Assembly (NCBI GenBank): GCA_002372815.1
Contig: DFIR01000094.1
Coordinates: forward strand, 14,299-52,494
DNA length: 38,196 nucleotides
DNA from: Lachnospiraceae bacterium UBA3692
GTDB taxonomy: Bacteria > Bacillota > Clostridia > Lachnospirales > Lachnospiraceae
Direction: 5' to 3'
This document shows positions 23,189 through 31,265 of this stretch, piece by piece. The notes beneath the pieces are model-generated. The model was not told the DNA's origin and searched no databases. It worked only from the letters and a program-made list of their open reading frames with translations. Within the stretch, counting starts at the first letter, position 1, and the number at the start of each line of letters is the position of its first letter. A program made the translations under genes and the position numbers.

Positions 23189-25072
23189 ATGAGCAACGGC
23201 AAGATTATCGGCATCGATCTCGGTACCACTAACAGCTGCGTGGCAGTCATGGAGGGCGGCAAGCCCACTGTCATCGCGAATACAGAAGGCGCAAGGACCA
23301 CCCCTTCCGTGGTCGCTTTCACGAAGAACGGCGAGCGTCTGGTCGGCGAGCCCGCAAAGCGGCAGGCCGTCACCAACGCGGACAACACCATCTCCTCGAT
23401 CAAGAGAGACATGGGCACGGACAGAGGCCGCACCATCGACGGCAAGAGATATTCCCCCCAGCAGATCTCCGCTATGATCCTGCAGAAGCTGAAAGCGGAC
23501 GCGGAGAGCTATCTCGGCGAGAAGGTCACCAGAGCGGTCATCACGGTCCCCGCGTATTTCAATGACGCCCAGAGACAGGCGACCAAGGACGCCGGCAAGA
23601 TCGCCGGACTGGAAGTTGAGAGAATCATCAACGAGCCCACTGCAGCGGCGCTCGCATACGGCCTTGAGAACGAGAAGGAACAGATGATCATGGTCTATGA
23701 CCTCGGCGGCGGCACCTTCGATGTGTCCATCATCGAGATCGGCGACGGCATCATCAACGTCAAGTCCACCAACGGTGACACCCACCTCGGCGGCGACGAC
23801 TTCGACCAGCGCATCATCGACTGGATGGTCAAAGAGTTCCGCTCCAAGGAAGGCGTGGACCTTTCCGGCGACAAGATGGCCATGCAGAGACTGAAAGAGG
23901 CGGCGGAGAAGGCCAAGAAGGAGCTCTCCAGCGCCACGACCACCAACATCAACCTGCCCTTCATCACCGCGACGGCGGAAGGCCCGAAGCACTTCGACAT
24001 GAACCTGACCCGCGCGAAGTTCGAAGAGCTGATCAGCGACCTCGTCGAGAGGACCGCGATCCCCGTGCAGAACGCGATGCGTGATGCCGGCCTCACCAAC
24101 AAGGATCTGTCCAAGGTCCTGCTGGTCGGCGGCTCGACCCGTGTCCCCTGCGTGCAGGAGAAGGTCCGTCAGCTCACCGGCATGGAGCCTTCCAAGACCC
24201 TGAACCCCGACGAGTGCGTCGCCATCGGCGCCGGTATCCAGGGCGGCAAGCTCTCCGGCGAGAAGGGCACCGGTGACATCCTTCTGCTGGATGTCACCCC
24301 TCTGACCCTGTCCATCGAGACCCTCGGCGGCATCGCGACCCCTCTGATCGAGCGCAACACCACCATCCCGGTGAAGAAGAGCCAGATCTTCTCCACGGCT
24401 GCCGACAACCAGCCCGCTGTCGAGATCAACGTGCTCCAGGGCGAGAGAAAGTTCGCCCGCGACAACAAGTCCCTCGGCCAGTTCCGTCTGGACGGCATCC
24501 CGCCCGCAATGCGCGGTGTGCCGCAAATCGAAGTCACCTTCGATATCGACGCCAACGGCATCGTGAGCGTTTCCGCGAAGGATCTGGGCACCGGCAAGGA
24601 GCAGCACATCACGATCACTTCCGGATCCAACATGTCCGATGAGGAGATCGAGCGCGCCGTCAAGGAAGCCGCCCAGTTCGAGGCGGAGGACAGACGCCGC
24701 AAAGAGGCTGTGGACGCCCGCAATGAAGCGGATTCCATCGTCTTCCAGACCGAGAAGGCCCTGAACGAAGTCGGCGACAAGATCGACGCCGGCCAGAAGA
24801 GCACCGTGGAGCAGGATATCGCGGATCTGAAAGCGATCCTCGACCGCACCAAGGACCAGCAGGATGTCTCCGACGCGGATGTGGACGCCCTCAAGAGCGG
24901 CCGTGAGAAACTGATGAACGACGCGCAGGCGCTGTTCTCCCAGATGTACCAGAACATGCAGGGCGGCCAGGGCGCAGGCCCCGACATGAGCGGCTTCGGT
25001 GGCCAGGGCGGCCAGCAGCAGAGCGGCGGACGCGATGATGATGTGGTTGACGGGGACTACAGAGAGGTATAA
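23189..25072 (+). CDS. dnaK: Hsp70 chaperone DnaK
   Basis: 627 residues. Nucleotide-binding domain signatures: IGIDLGTTNSCVAVMEGG, VMVYDLGGGTFDVSIIEI-like phosphate 1/2 loops (MIMVYDLGGGTFDVSII) and VLLVGGSTRVPCVQEKV. The substrate-binding domain starts after the LLLDVTPLTLSIET linker, and a helical lid ends in a Gly/Gln-rich stretch and DDDVVDGDYREV, the usual DnaK tail. It refolds proteins with DnaJ and GrpE. AAAGGAGG lies 7 bases before the ATG. Its codon usage is distinctly more biased (for example AAC, GTC, AAG) than its neighbours, as expected for a highly expressed gene. Confidence 0.99.
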   Translation: MSNGKIIGIDLGTTNSCVAVMEGGKPTVIANTEGARTTPSVVAFTKNGERLVGEPAKRQAVTNADNTISSIKRDMGTDRGRTIDGKRYSPQQISAMILQKLKADAESYLGEKVTRAVITVPAYFNDAQRQATKDAGKIAGLEVERIINEPTAAALAYGLENEKEQMIMVYDLGGGTFDVSIIEIGDGIINVKSTNGDTHLGGDDFDQRIIDWMVKEFRSKEGVDLSGDKMAMQRLKEAAEKAKKELSSATTTNINLPFITATAEGPKHFDMNLTRAKFEELISDLVERTAIPVQNAMRDAGLTNKDLSKVLLVGGSTRVPCVQEKVRQLTGMEPSKTLNPDECVAIGAGIQGGKLSGEKGTGDILLLDVTPLTLSIETLGGIATPLIERNTTIPVKKSQIFSTAADNQPAVEINVLQGERKFARDNKSLGQFRLDGIPPAMRGVPQIEVTFDIDANGIVSVSAKDLGTGKEQHITITSGSNMSDEEIERAVKEAAQFEAEDRRRKEAVDARNEADSIVFQTEKALNEVGDKIDAGQKSTVEQDIADLKAILDRTKDQQDVSDADVDALKSGREKLMNDAQALFSQMYQNMQGGQGAGPDMSGFGGQGGQQQSGGRDDDVVDGDYREV

Positions 25073-25115
25073 ACTAGTGGGCGCCTTGGTCCGTTCATCA
25101 CTGTGAGCCCACTAG
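25073..25115 (+). other. Long-range inverted repeat directly after dnaK
   Basis: CTAGTGGGC (25074-25082) pairs with GCCCACTAG (25107-25115) across a 24-base loop, starting 2 bases after the dnaK stop. The right arm recurs at 25191-25199, so the left arm has two possible partners. Confidence 0.55.
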
Positions 25116-25246
25116 CGCACCTTGCTTCGCAAGGTGTCGGCACGTTACGGCAGAACCAAAGAGGGCGCCAAGTTCGCTGATTCATTTTGAGCCCACTAGC
25201 GCAAGTTGGCGCCATTGGACGCCAACTTGTCACCACGGTTTTGAAA
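25079..25246 (+). repeat. 84-nt tandem structured repeat between dnaK and dnaJ
   Basis: Two units with a period of exactly 84 bases: 25079-25162 and 25163-25246. Shared anchors are GGGCGCC (25079 and 25163) and the 16-base TGAGCCCACTAGCGCA (25104 and 25188). After the second anchor each unit has its own hairpin: CACCTTGC/GCAAGGTG (25118-25125 and 25129-25136) in unit 1, CAAGTTGGCG/CGCCAACTTG (25202-25211 and 25220-25229) in unit 2. Arms differ in sequence but pairing is kept. GGCGCCAA (25164-25171) can also pair with TTGGCGCC (25206-25213), excluding the unit 2 hairpin. Confidence 0.75.
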
Positions 25247-25273
25247 TATTAATAAAAACAACAGTAACGGGGG

Positions 25274-25301
25274 TGCCCAGGCTGCGGGAGCGGCCTGGGC
25301 A
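25274..25301 (+). other. GC-rich hairpin in the dnaJ leader
   Basis: TGCCCAGGC (25274-25282) pairs with GCCTGGGCA (25293-25301) around a 10-base loop, 28 bases before the dnaJ ATG. There is no T tract. It could tune dnaJ translation or protect the 5' end of a processed message. Confidence 0.5.
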
Positions 25302-25328
25302 GCCGCGGTGAATAAGAGAACCTGAATA

Positions 25329-26513
25329 ATGGCAGCAAATAAAAGGGATTATTACGAAGTCCTCGGCGTGGCGAAGACCGCGACCGAAGATGAGATCAAA
25401 AAGGCCTATCGCAAACTGGCCAAGAAATATCATCCGGACGTGAACCCCGGCGACAAGGAAGCGGAGGAGAAGTTCAAAGAGGCCTCCGAAGCTTTTGCCG
25501 TGCTCAGCGATGCGGACAAGCGCAAGCAGTATGACCAGTTCGGCCACGCGGCGTTCGACGGGACGGGCGGATTCGGCAGTCAGGGCTTCGACTTCAACAG
25601 TGCCGGCTTCGGCGATATTTTCGGGGACCTGTTCGGCGACATGTTCGGCGGCCGCATGCGCGGCGGCGCGGGCGGCGGTCCCATGAAAGGGGCGAACCTG
25701 CGCACCAGCGTGCGCATCACCTTCATGGAGTCGATCTTCGGCGTGGACAAGGAGATCACGCTGAACCTGAAGGATCCCTGCCCGAAGTGCGGCGGCACCG
25801 GCTGCAAGCCCGGCACGAGCCCGAAGATGTGCCCCAAGTGCGACGGCCGCGGACAGGTGGTGTTCACGCAGCAGTCCTTCTTCGGCACGGTGCGGAACGT
25901 CCAGTCCTGCCCGGACTGCGGCGGCACCGGCAAGATCATCCAGGACAAGTGCCCGGAATGCGGCGGCACCGGATATGTCACGAGCCGCAAGACGCTCTCC
26001 GTGTCGATCCCTGCGGGTATCTTCAACGGACAGAGCGTGCGCCTGCGTGAGAAGGGCGAGCCCGGCGTGGCCGGCGGCCCGCGGGGCGACCTGCTCGTGG
26101 AAGTCATCGTTTCGCCGCACCAGATCTTCGAGAGAGAGGATTACAATATTTTCTCGGAGGTGCACATTTCGTACGCGCTCGCGGCACTGGGCGGCAGCGT
26201 CTTGATCGACACGGTGGACGGGAAGGTCGTCTCCGACCTGAAGGCCGGCACACAGACCGGGACACGCATCCGCCTGCGCGGGAAGGGCGTTCCGGCCGGG
26301 CGCGGCAGCAGCGTGCGCGGAGATCACTACGTGACTTTCGTCGTGGATGTTCCCACGAAGCTCAGCAAGGAGGCGAAGGATCTGCTGAAGCAGTTCGACG
26401 CGCTGACCGGCGACACGCTGAACGAGGCCGGGCGGATGGAGAAGCACGGCGACGACAAGGACCGGGAGAAGGATAAGGACAAGGACAGGAAGAAAGGCTT
26501 CTGGAGGCGCTGA
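25329..26513 (+). CDS. dnaJ: Hsp40 co-chaperone DnaJ (type I)
   Basis: 394 residues. J domain (1-70) with the HPD motif in KKYHPDVNPG; Gly/Phe-rich linker (GGFGSQGFDFNSAGFGDIFG); zinc domain with four CxxCxGxG repeats (CPKCGGTG, CPKCDGRG, CPDCGGTG, CPECGGTG); C-terminal substrate domain; then a charged Lys/Asp/Arg tail (DKDREKDKDKDRKK). It delivers substrates to DnaK and stimulates its ATPase. It is separated from dnaK by a 256-base structured region, and the ribosome binding site is weak (AAGAGA), unlike dnaK. Confidence 0.98.
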   Translation: MAANKRDYYEVLGVAKTATEDEIKKAYRKLAKKYHPDVNPGDKEAEEKFKEASEAFAVLSDADKRKQYDQFGHAAFDGTGGFGSQGFDFNSAGFGDIFGDLFGDMFGGRMRGGAGGGPMKGANLRTSVRITFMESIFGVDKEITLNLKDPCPKCGGTGCKPGTSPKMCPKCDGRGQVVFTQQSFFGTVRNVQSCPDCGGTGKIIQDKCPECGGTGYVTSRKTLSVSIPAGIFNGQSVRLREKGEPGVAGGPRGDLLVEVIVSPHQIFEREDYNIFSEVHISYALAALGGSVLIDTVDGKVVSDLKAGTQTGTRIRLRGKGVPAGRGSSVRGDHYVTFVVDVPTKLSKEAKDLLKQFDALTGDTLNEAGRMEKHGDDKDREKDKDKDRKKGFWRR

Positions 26514-26552
26514 CGGGCGTCAAAGGAGGCGGAACGAACAGCGGGAAACGAT

Positions 26553-27548
26553 ATGAAATGGATGCGGCTGCGGGTGCGTACCCGCGCGGAGGCGGAGGAC
26601 ATTCTGGTCAGCGCGATGGAGGACATCGGGCTGTCCGGGGCACAGATCGAGGATCATGTGCCGCTGACGGCCTCCGAAAAGGAGCAGATGTTCGTAGATA
26701 TCCTTCCGGAGAGCGGTGAGGACGACGGCAGCGCCGTCCTCAGCTTTTTTGTGGAGGAAAACGAGGAGGGCATGCTCGTCACGGAGGAAGGCGCAGAACC
26801 CTGCGCGCCCGAGGAGATGAAGCGGCGCATGGAGGAGGTCATCGACGGCCTCCGCGCCTACTGCGATCCCGGCGAAGGGACCGTGACGATGGACGAGACC
26901 GAGGACGTCGACTGGATCAACAACTGGAAGCAGTATTTTCACCAGTTCCGGATCGACGACATCCTGGTGATCCCCTCCTGGGAGGAGCCGGAGGTGGAGG
27001 ACGGCTATGTCCCCTCCCTGACCTTTCACGTGGACCCCGGAACGGCCTTCGGGACCGGCATGCACGACACGACCCAGCTCTGCATCCGGCAGATCCGGAA
27101 GCGCATGAAGCCCGGATGCCGGATCCTGGACGTGGGAACGGGCAGTGGGATCCTGGCGATCCTCGCGCTCATGCTCGGTGCCGGGGAAGCGGTGGGAACG
27201 GACCTGGATCCCTGTGCACCGCCGGCCATCGAGGAGAACCTGGCGGCGAACGGGATCGACCCGTCCCGCATGCAGATCCTGCTCGGCAACCTGATCGATG
27301 ACCCGGTCATCCAGGAGAAGGTCGGCAGGGATGCCTACGACCTGGTGGCGGCCAATATTCTGGCGGAGGTGCTGGTGCCGATGACGCCGGCGGTCGTGCC
27401 CTGCATGAAGAAGGGGGCGTATTTCATCACCTCCGGCATTCTGGAGGGCAAGGAAGGCCTGGTCGCCGACGCGATGAAGGCGGCGGGGCTGACCGTGGAA
27501 GAGATCACCGCGCAGGGTGAATGGCGCTGCGTAGTGGGCAGAAAATAA
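26553..27548 (+). CDS. prmA: Ribosomal protein L11 methyltransferase
   Basis: 331 residues. The N-terminal substrate-recognition domain (1-~120) is followed by a Rossmann methyltransferase domain: DPGTAFGTGMHDTTQLC, SAM motif I ILDVGTGSGILAI, the acidic ribose-binding loop GTDLDP and the active-site motif VAANILAEVL. It trimethylates L11 residues using SAM. The dnaJ-prmA-rsmE order is usual in Clostridia. Residues about 40-110 are acidic and longer than in Escherichia coli PrmA, as usual in Firmicutes. Confidence 0.95.
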   Translation: MKWMRLRVRTRAEAEDILVSAMEDIGLSGAQIEDHVPLTASEKEQMFVDILPESGEDDGSAVLSFFVEENEEGMLVTEEGAEPCAPEEMKRRMEEVIDGLRAYCDPGEGTVTMDETEDVDWINNWKQYFHQFRIDDILVIPSWEEPEVEDGYVPSLTFHVDPGTAFGTGMHDTTQLCIRQIRKRMKPGCRILDVGTGSGILAILALMLGAGEAVGTDLDPCAPPAIEENLAANGIDPSRMQILLGNLIDDPVIQEKVGRDAYDLVAANILAEVLVPMTPAVVPCMKKGAYFITSGILEGKEGLVADAMKAAGLTVEEITAQGEWRCVVGRK

Positions 27549-27599
27549 GGCTTCTGTCCGCAGGGATGCGGCGGAAGGAGACGGGCAGGAGGAGGCGGC

Positions 27600-28352
27600 A
27601 TGCTGCATGTTTTTGCGGGTCCGGAGGCGCTCACGGGAGAAGAAGTGCGCATCGAAGGGCCGGACGTCAATCATATCCGCAATGTCCTCCGCATGAAGCC
27701 GGGGGACCCGCTCAGCGTGAGAGTGCGCGGGGACCGGAAGGAATATCTGTGCAGGATCACGGAGATCTCGCAGCAGGAGGTGCTCTGCGCGGTGGAGTCC
27801 GCGCGGGACGCCGACAGCGAGCTGCCTTCTCCGGTATTCCTGTTCCAGGGCCTCCCCAAAGGCGATAAAATGGAGTGGATCATCCAGAAGAGCGTGGAGC
27901 TCGGCGTGACGGAGATCATCCCCGTCCGCATGGAGCGCAGCATCGCGAAGCTGGACAAGGGCGGCGCGAAGACGGACAGAAAGACCGCGCGCTGGCAGGC
28001 GATCGCGGAGAATGCGGCGCAGCAGTCGCGGCGCAGCATCGTGCCGACCGTACACGCGCCGATGGACTGGGATGAGGCGCTGGCGTACGGCAGGCAGATG
28101 GCGCAGGTCCGGTATATTCCCTATGAGAACCAGCAGGGAAGCGCCGGGCTGCGGGAACAGATCCTGCAGCTGCGGCCCGGGGAAGGGATCGCCGTCTATA
28201 TCGGCCCGGAGGGAGGCATCTCCCCGGACGAGCTGCGGCAGGCGCAGGAAGAGGGCGTGCAGCCGGTCACACTGGGCAGGCGGATCCTCCGCACGGAGAC
28301 CGCGCCGCTGGTGTTCCTGTCCTGGCTGGTCCTGGCGTTTGAGATTGAATGA
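27600..28352 (+). CDS. rsmE: 16S rRNA (uracil-1498-N3)-methyltransferase RsmE
   Basis: 250 residues. A PUA-like N-terminal domain (HIRNVLRMKPGDPLSV) precedes a SPOUT/trefoil-knot methyltransferase domain with KMEWIIQKSVELGVTEIIP, the knot motif IGPEGGISPDEL and VTLGRRILRTETAPL. It acts on assembled 30S subunits. GGAGGAGGC precedes ATG 27600. Its stop is overlapped or closely followed by the cysteine desulfurase start. Confidence 0.96.
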   Translation: MLHVFAGPEALTGEEVRIEGPDVNHIRNVLRMKPGDPLSVRVRGDRKEYLCRITEISQQEVLCAVESARDADSELPSPVFLFQGLPKGDKMEWIIQKSVELGVTEIIPVRMERSIAKLDKGGAKTDRKTARWQAIAENAAQQSRRSIVPTVHAPMDWDEALAYGRQMAQVRYIPYENQQGSAGLREQILQLRPGEGIAVYIGPEGGISPDELRQAQEEGVQPVTLGRRILRTETAPLVFLSWLVLAFEIE

Positions 28353-28366
28353 GTTCGGTTGAGACT

Positions 28367-29542
28367 ATGAGAGAGATCTATCTGGATAATTCCGCGACGA
28401 CGAGATGTTTTCCCGAGGTGGCGGAGCGGATGAGCAGAATCTATCTGGAGGATTACGGCAATCCCTCCAGCATGCACCACAAGGGTGTGGAGTCGGAGAA
28501 GTACGTCCGGGAGGCGAGGAGGACCCTCGCCGGCATCCTGAAAGCGGGGGAGCGGGACATCGTCTTCACCTCCTGCGGGACGGAAGCGGACAACATGGCC
28601 ATCCTCGGCGGGGCGGAAGCGGCCTGCAGGCGCGGGAAGCATCTCATCACCACGCAGATCGAGCACCCCGCGGTGCTGGAGGCGATGCGGCATCTCGAGA
28701 AGCAGGGATACGAAGTGACATATCTGCCGGTGGACGGCCTGGGCCTGGTCGATCCGGAAGCGGTGGCAGCGGCGGTGCGGGAGGACACGATCCTGGTGTC
28801 CGTCATGCACACCAACAATGAGATCGGCGCCGTGCAGCCCGTCGCGGAGATCGGGCGCCGGATCAAGGAGAAGAACCCGAAGACCCTCTTCCACGTGGAC
28901 GCGGTGCAGGGCTTCGGCAAGGCGCAGATCCTCCCGAAGCGGATGAAGATCGACCTGCTCTCCGCGAGCGGGCACAAGATCCACGCGCCGAAGGGGATCG
29001 GACTGCTCTACATCGCGCCGGGCGTGCGAGTGCTGCCCCTTCTGTACGGAGGCGGCCAGCAGGGCGGCCTGCGCTCCGGCACGGAGAACGTGGCGGGCAT
29101 CGCCGGCATGGCGCTGGCGGCCCGGATGCTCTACAAGGACCTGGAGGGTGACAACGCGAGGCTCGCCGCCATGCGGGACCACCTCCGGAGCGGCCTGACG
29201 GAGATCGAAAATGTGACGGTCAACGGCCCGGCGGGACAGGAGAACGCTGCCCCGGAGACGGCCGCGCCGCACATCCTCAGCGTCACTGTCCCGGGCGTGC
29301 GCGCGGAGGTCTTGCTCCACGCGCTGGAGGACCGGGGCATCTATGTTTCTTCGGGGAGTGCCTGCAGCAGCAATCACCCCCATCCGTCCGACACACTGCA
29401 GGCGATCGGGGCCTCGCGGGACGCGCTCGACAGCACGGTCCGGCTGAGCCTCTCCGTGATGAACACGGAGGAGGAGATGGAAGAAGCCGTACAGGCCTTC
29501 CGGGACCTGGTGCCGCAGCTCCGGCGGTTCACACGACACTGA
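28367..29542 (+). CDS. Cysteine desulfurase (IscS/NifS-like)
   Basis: About 391 residues. PLP enzyme that takes sulfur from cysteine to an active-site Cys persulfide. Start motif REIYLDNSATTR; Schiff-base Lys in SASGHKIHAPKGIG; His of VDAVQG/HVDAVQGFGK region; catalytic Cys in YVSSGSACSSN on a longer loop, typical of group I desulfurases. ATG 28367 gives the usual N-terminus; ATG 28349 overlaps the rsmE stop (ATGA) and would add six residues. Being directly before thiI it probably supplies sulfur for tRNA 4-thiouridine, as Bacillus NifZ does for ThiI; a role in Fe-S assembly is also possible. Confidence 0.94.
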   Translation: MREIYLDNSATTRCFPEVAERMSRIYLEDYGNPSSMHHKGVESEKYVREARRTLAGILKAGERDIVFTSCGTEADNMAILGGAEAACRRGKHLITTQIEHPAVLEAMRHLEKQGYEVTYLPVDGLGLVDPEAVAAAVREDTILVSVMHTNNEIGAVQPVAEIGRRIKEKNPKTLFHVDAVQGFGKAQILPKRMKIDLLSASGHKIHAPKGIGLLYIAPGVRVLPLLYGGGQQGGLRSGTENVAGIAGMALAARMLYKDLEGDNARLAAMRDHLRSGLTEIENVTVNGPAGQENAAPETAAPHILSVTVPGVRAEVLLHALEDRGIYVSSGSACSSNHPHPSDTLQAIGASRDALDSTVRLSLSVMNTEEEMEEAVQAFRDLVPQLRRFTRH

Positions 29543-29562
29543 ATCTACAGGAGGAACGAATC

Positions 29563-30795
29563 GTGCAGTATCAGTCATTTCTGATCAAATATGCCGAGAT
29601 CGGCATCAAGGGCAAGAACCGGCATGTCTTCGAGGAGGCGCTGGTGCGCCAGATCCGCCTCGCGCTCAAGCCGCTGGAAGGCAAGTTCCGGGTGGTCCGG
29701 ACCTACGGCAGAGTGTTCGTGGAGTGCCTCTCCGACTACGACTACGAGGAGGTCACCGAGGCGCTGCAGTGCGTGTTCGGAATCTCGGGAATCTGTCCCG
29801 TCAAGGAGACGGAGATCCTGCCGCCGGAGGAACTGGCCGGGATCGTCACGCAGTTCGTCCTGGAGGAGTATCCGTCCGGCGAGCACACCTTCAAGATGCA
29901 CACCCGCCGCAGCAACAAGAACTATCCGCTGGATTCCCAGGAGATGAACGCGGAGCTGGGCCATGCCCTCCTGGAGGCGTCGGACCGCTTCCGCGTGGAC
30001 GTGCATACGCCGGAGATCATGGTCACGGTCGAGATCCGGGAGGACCGGATCTGCATGTACTCGCATGTGATCCCCGGCCCGGGCGGCCTGCCGGTCGGCG
30101 TGGGCGGCAAGAGCATGCTGCTGCTGTCCGGCGGCATCGATTCGCCGGTCGCCGGCTATATGATCGCCAAGCGCGGCGTCAAGATCGACGCCGTCTATTT
30201 CAACGCGCCGCCCTATACCAGCGAGCGGGCGCTGCAGAAGGTGATCGACCTGGCCTCGCAGATCGCGAAGTACACGGGGACCATCTGGCTGCACAATATC
30301 AACTTCACCGATATTCAGCTGTATATCTATGAGAAGTGCCCGCACGAGGAGCTGACGATCATCATGCGCCGCTATATGATGCGGATCGCGGAGTATCTGG
30401 CGCGGCAGAACGACTGCCTGGGCCTGATCACGGGAGAGAGCATCGGGCAGGTGGCGTCCCAGACGCTGACCGCCCTGGGGGTGACCGGGGAGGTCTGCAC
30501 ACTGCCGGTCTTCCGTCCGCTGATCGGCTTCGACAAGGAGGAGATCGTCTCGGTGTCCAAGAAGATCGGGACCTTCGAGACCTCCATCCTGCCTTACGAG
30601 GACTGCTGCACGATCTTTGTGGCCAAGCATCCCGTGACAAAGCCCAGGCTGGAGGTGATCCAGCGGCATGAGAAGAATCTGTTTGAGAAGATCGACGAGA
30701 TGGTGGACAGAGCCATCGAGACGGACGAGATCATGATCGTAGGCAAGGACGAGACGAGGATCGTAAAGCAGAGGGACGGCAAACTGGAGTACTGA
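29563..30795 (+). CDS. thiI: tRNA 4-thiouridine synthase ThiI
   Basis: 410 residues from GTG 29563 (AGGAGG upstream). An N-terminal ferredoxin-like/THUMP region (about 1-165) binds tRNA. The PP-loop adenylation domain has LLLSGGIDSPVAGYMIAKRG and later GLITGESIGQVASQTL and the Cys-containing segment LPYEDCCTIF. It makes s4U8 in tRNA. There is no C-terminal rhodanese domain, so like the Bacillus enzyme it should take sulfur directly from its partner desulfurase, which is the gene just upstream. Confidence 0.96.
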   Translation: MQYQSFLIKYAEIGIKGKNRHVFEEALVRQIRLALKPLEGKFRVVRTYGRVFVECLSDYDYEEVTEALQCVFGISGICPVKETEILPPEELAGIVTQFVLEEYPSGEHTFKMHTRRSNKNYPLDSQEMNAELGHALLEASDRFRVDVHTPEIMVTVEIREDRICMYSHVIPGPGGLPVGVGGKSMLLLSGGIDSPVAGYMIAKRGVKIDAVYFNAPPYTSERALQKVIDLASQIAKYTGTIWLHNINFTDIQLYIYEKCPHEELTIIMRRYMMRIAEYLARQNDCLGLITGESIGQVASQTLTALGVTGEVCTLPVFRPLIGFDKEEIVSVSKKIGTFETSILPYEDCCTIFVAKHPVTKPRLEVIQRHEKNLFEKIDEMVDRAIETDEIMIVGKDETRIVKQRDGKLEY

Positions 30796-30859
30796 TGCCT
30801 CTGACGGCGCAGGACGCCGGAATCCGGACATATGTGAGCAGAAACGGAATGCAGTAATA

Positions 30860-30890
30860 AAGCCCCGAGACCGCAATGGCTTCGGGGCTT
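30860..30890. terminator. Bidirectional terminator between thiI and the HPr-like gene
   Basis: AAGCCCCGA (30860-30868) and TCGGGGCTT (30882-30890) form a 9-bp stem. On the minus strand it is followed by TTTATTA, so it best serves the minus-strand HPr-like gene; on the plus strand the tail is weaker (CCTATCT). Confidence 0.7.
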
Positions 30891-30932
30891 CCTATCTGAA
30901 ATCGGCAGCTGCAGGCAGCTGTCCTATGCCGC

Positions 30933-31163
30933 TCAGACGATATAGGGCTTGAGAGCGCTGATCACTTCGTCGGCATTCTCTTCCGCATGGATGTTGAGCT
31001 CGATGGGCTTGCTCAGATCCAGGGAGAAGATGCCCATGATGGACTTGGCGTCGATCACATAGCGGCCGGATACAAGATCAAAATCATAGTCGAAACGGGA
31101 AATATCGTTGACGAATGACTTGACTTTATCGATGGAATTCAGCGAGATCATCACTTTTTTCAT
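30933..31163 (-). CDS. Divergent HPr-fold protein without the PTS histidine loop
   Basis: 76 residues, shorter than HPr (85-90). The only strong HPr feature is VIDAKSIMGIFSLDLSKPIEL, matching the Ser46 region (here Ser41) with the following strand; a C-terminal helix follows. The expected GLHARP loop is replaced by LNSIDKVKSF, with no histidine or arginine. It cannot act as a PTS carrier; it might be an HprK substrate or a regulatory HPr mimic. GGAGG lies 9 bases before the ATG. It is a single-gene transcript with its own promoter and terminator, divergent from mtaB. Confidence 0.82.
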   Translation of the reverse strand: MKKVMISLNSIDKVKSFVNDISRFDYDFDLVSGRYVIDAKSIMGIFSLDLSKPIELNIHAEENADEVISALKPYIV

Positions 31164-31202
31164 TTATATTTACCTCCGTATTTCCTTGTTCATTGTGATT
31201 AC

Positions 31203-31231
31203 ATAGTAAATTCTCGTCAATAAAAAGTCAA
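31203..31231 (-). promoter_or_regulatory. Promoter of the minus-strand HPr-like gene
   Basis: On the minus strand: TTGACT (31231-31226), a 17-base spacer and TACTAT (31208-31203), about 40 bases upstream of the start codon. Confidence 0.75.
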
Positions 31232-31265
31232 TGTCGGAAGAAGACAAAAAGAGAGAGGAATCAGA

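Noticed and set aside
25073..25246. CRISPR-like array
   Set aside because: Only two units exist, the conserved part is short and the variable parts are self-complementary hairpins rather than unique spacers.
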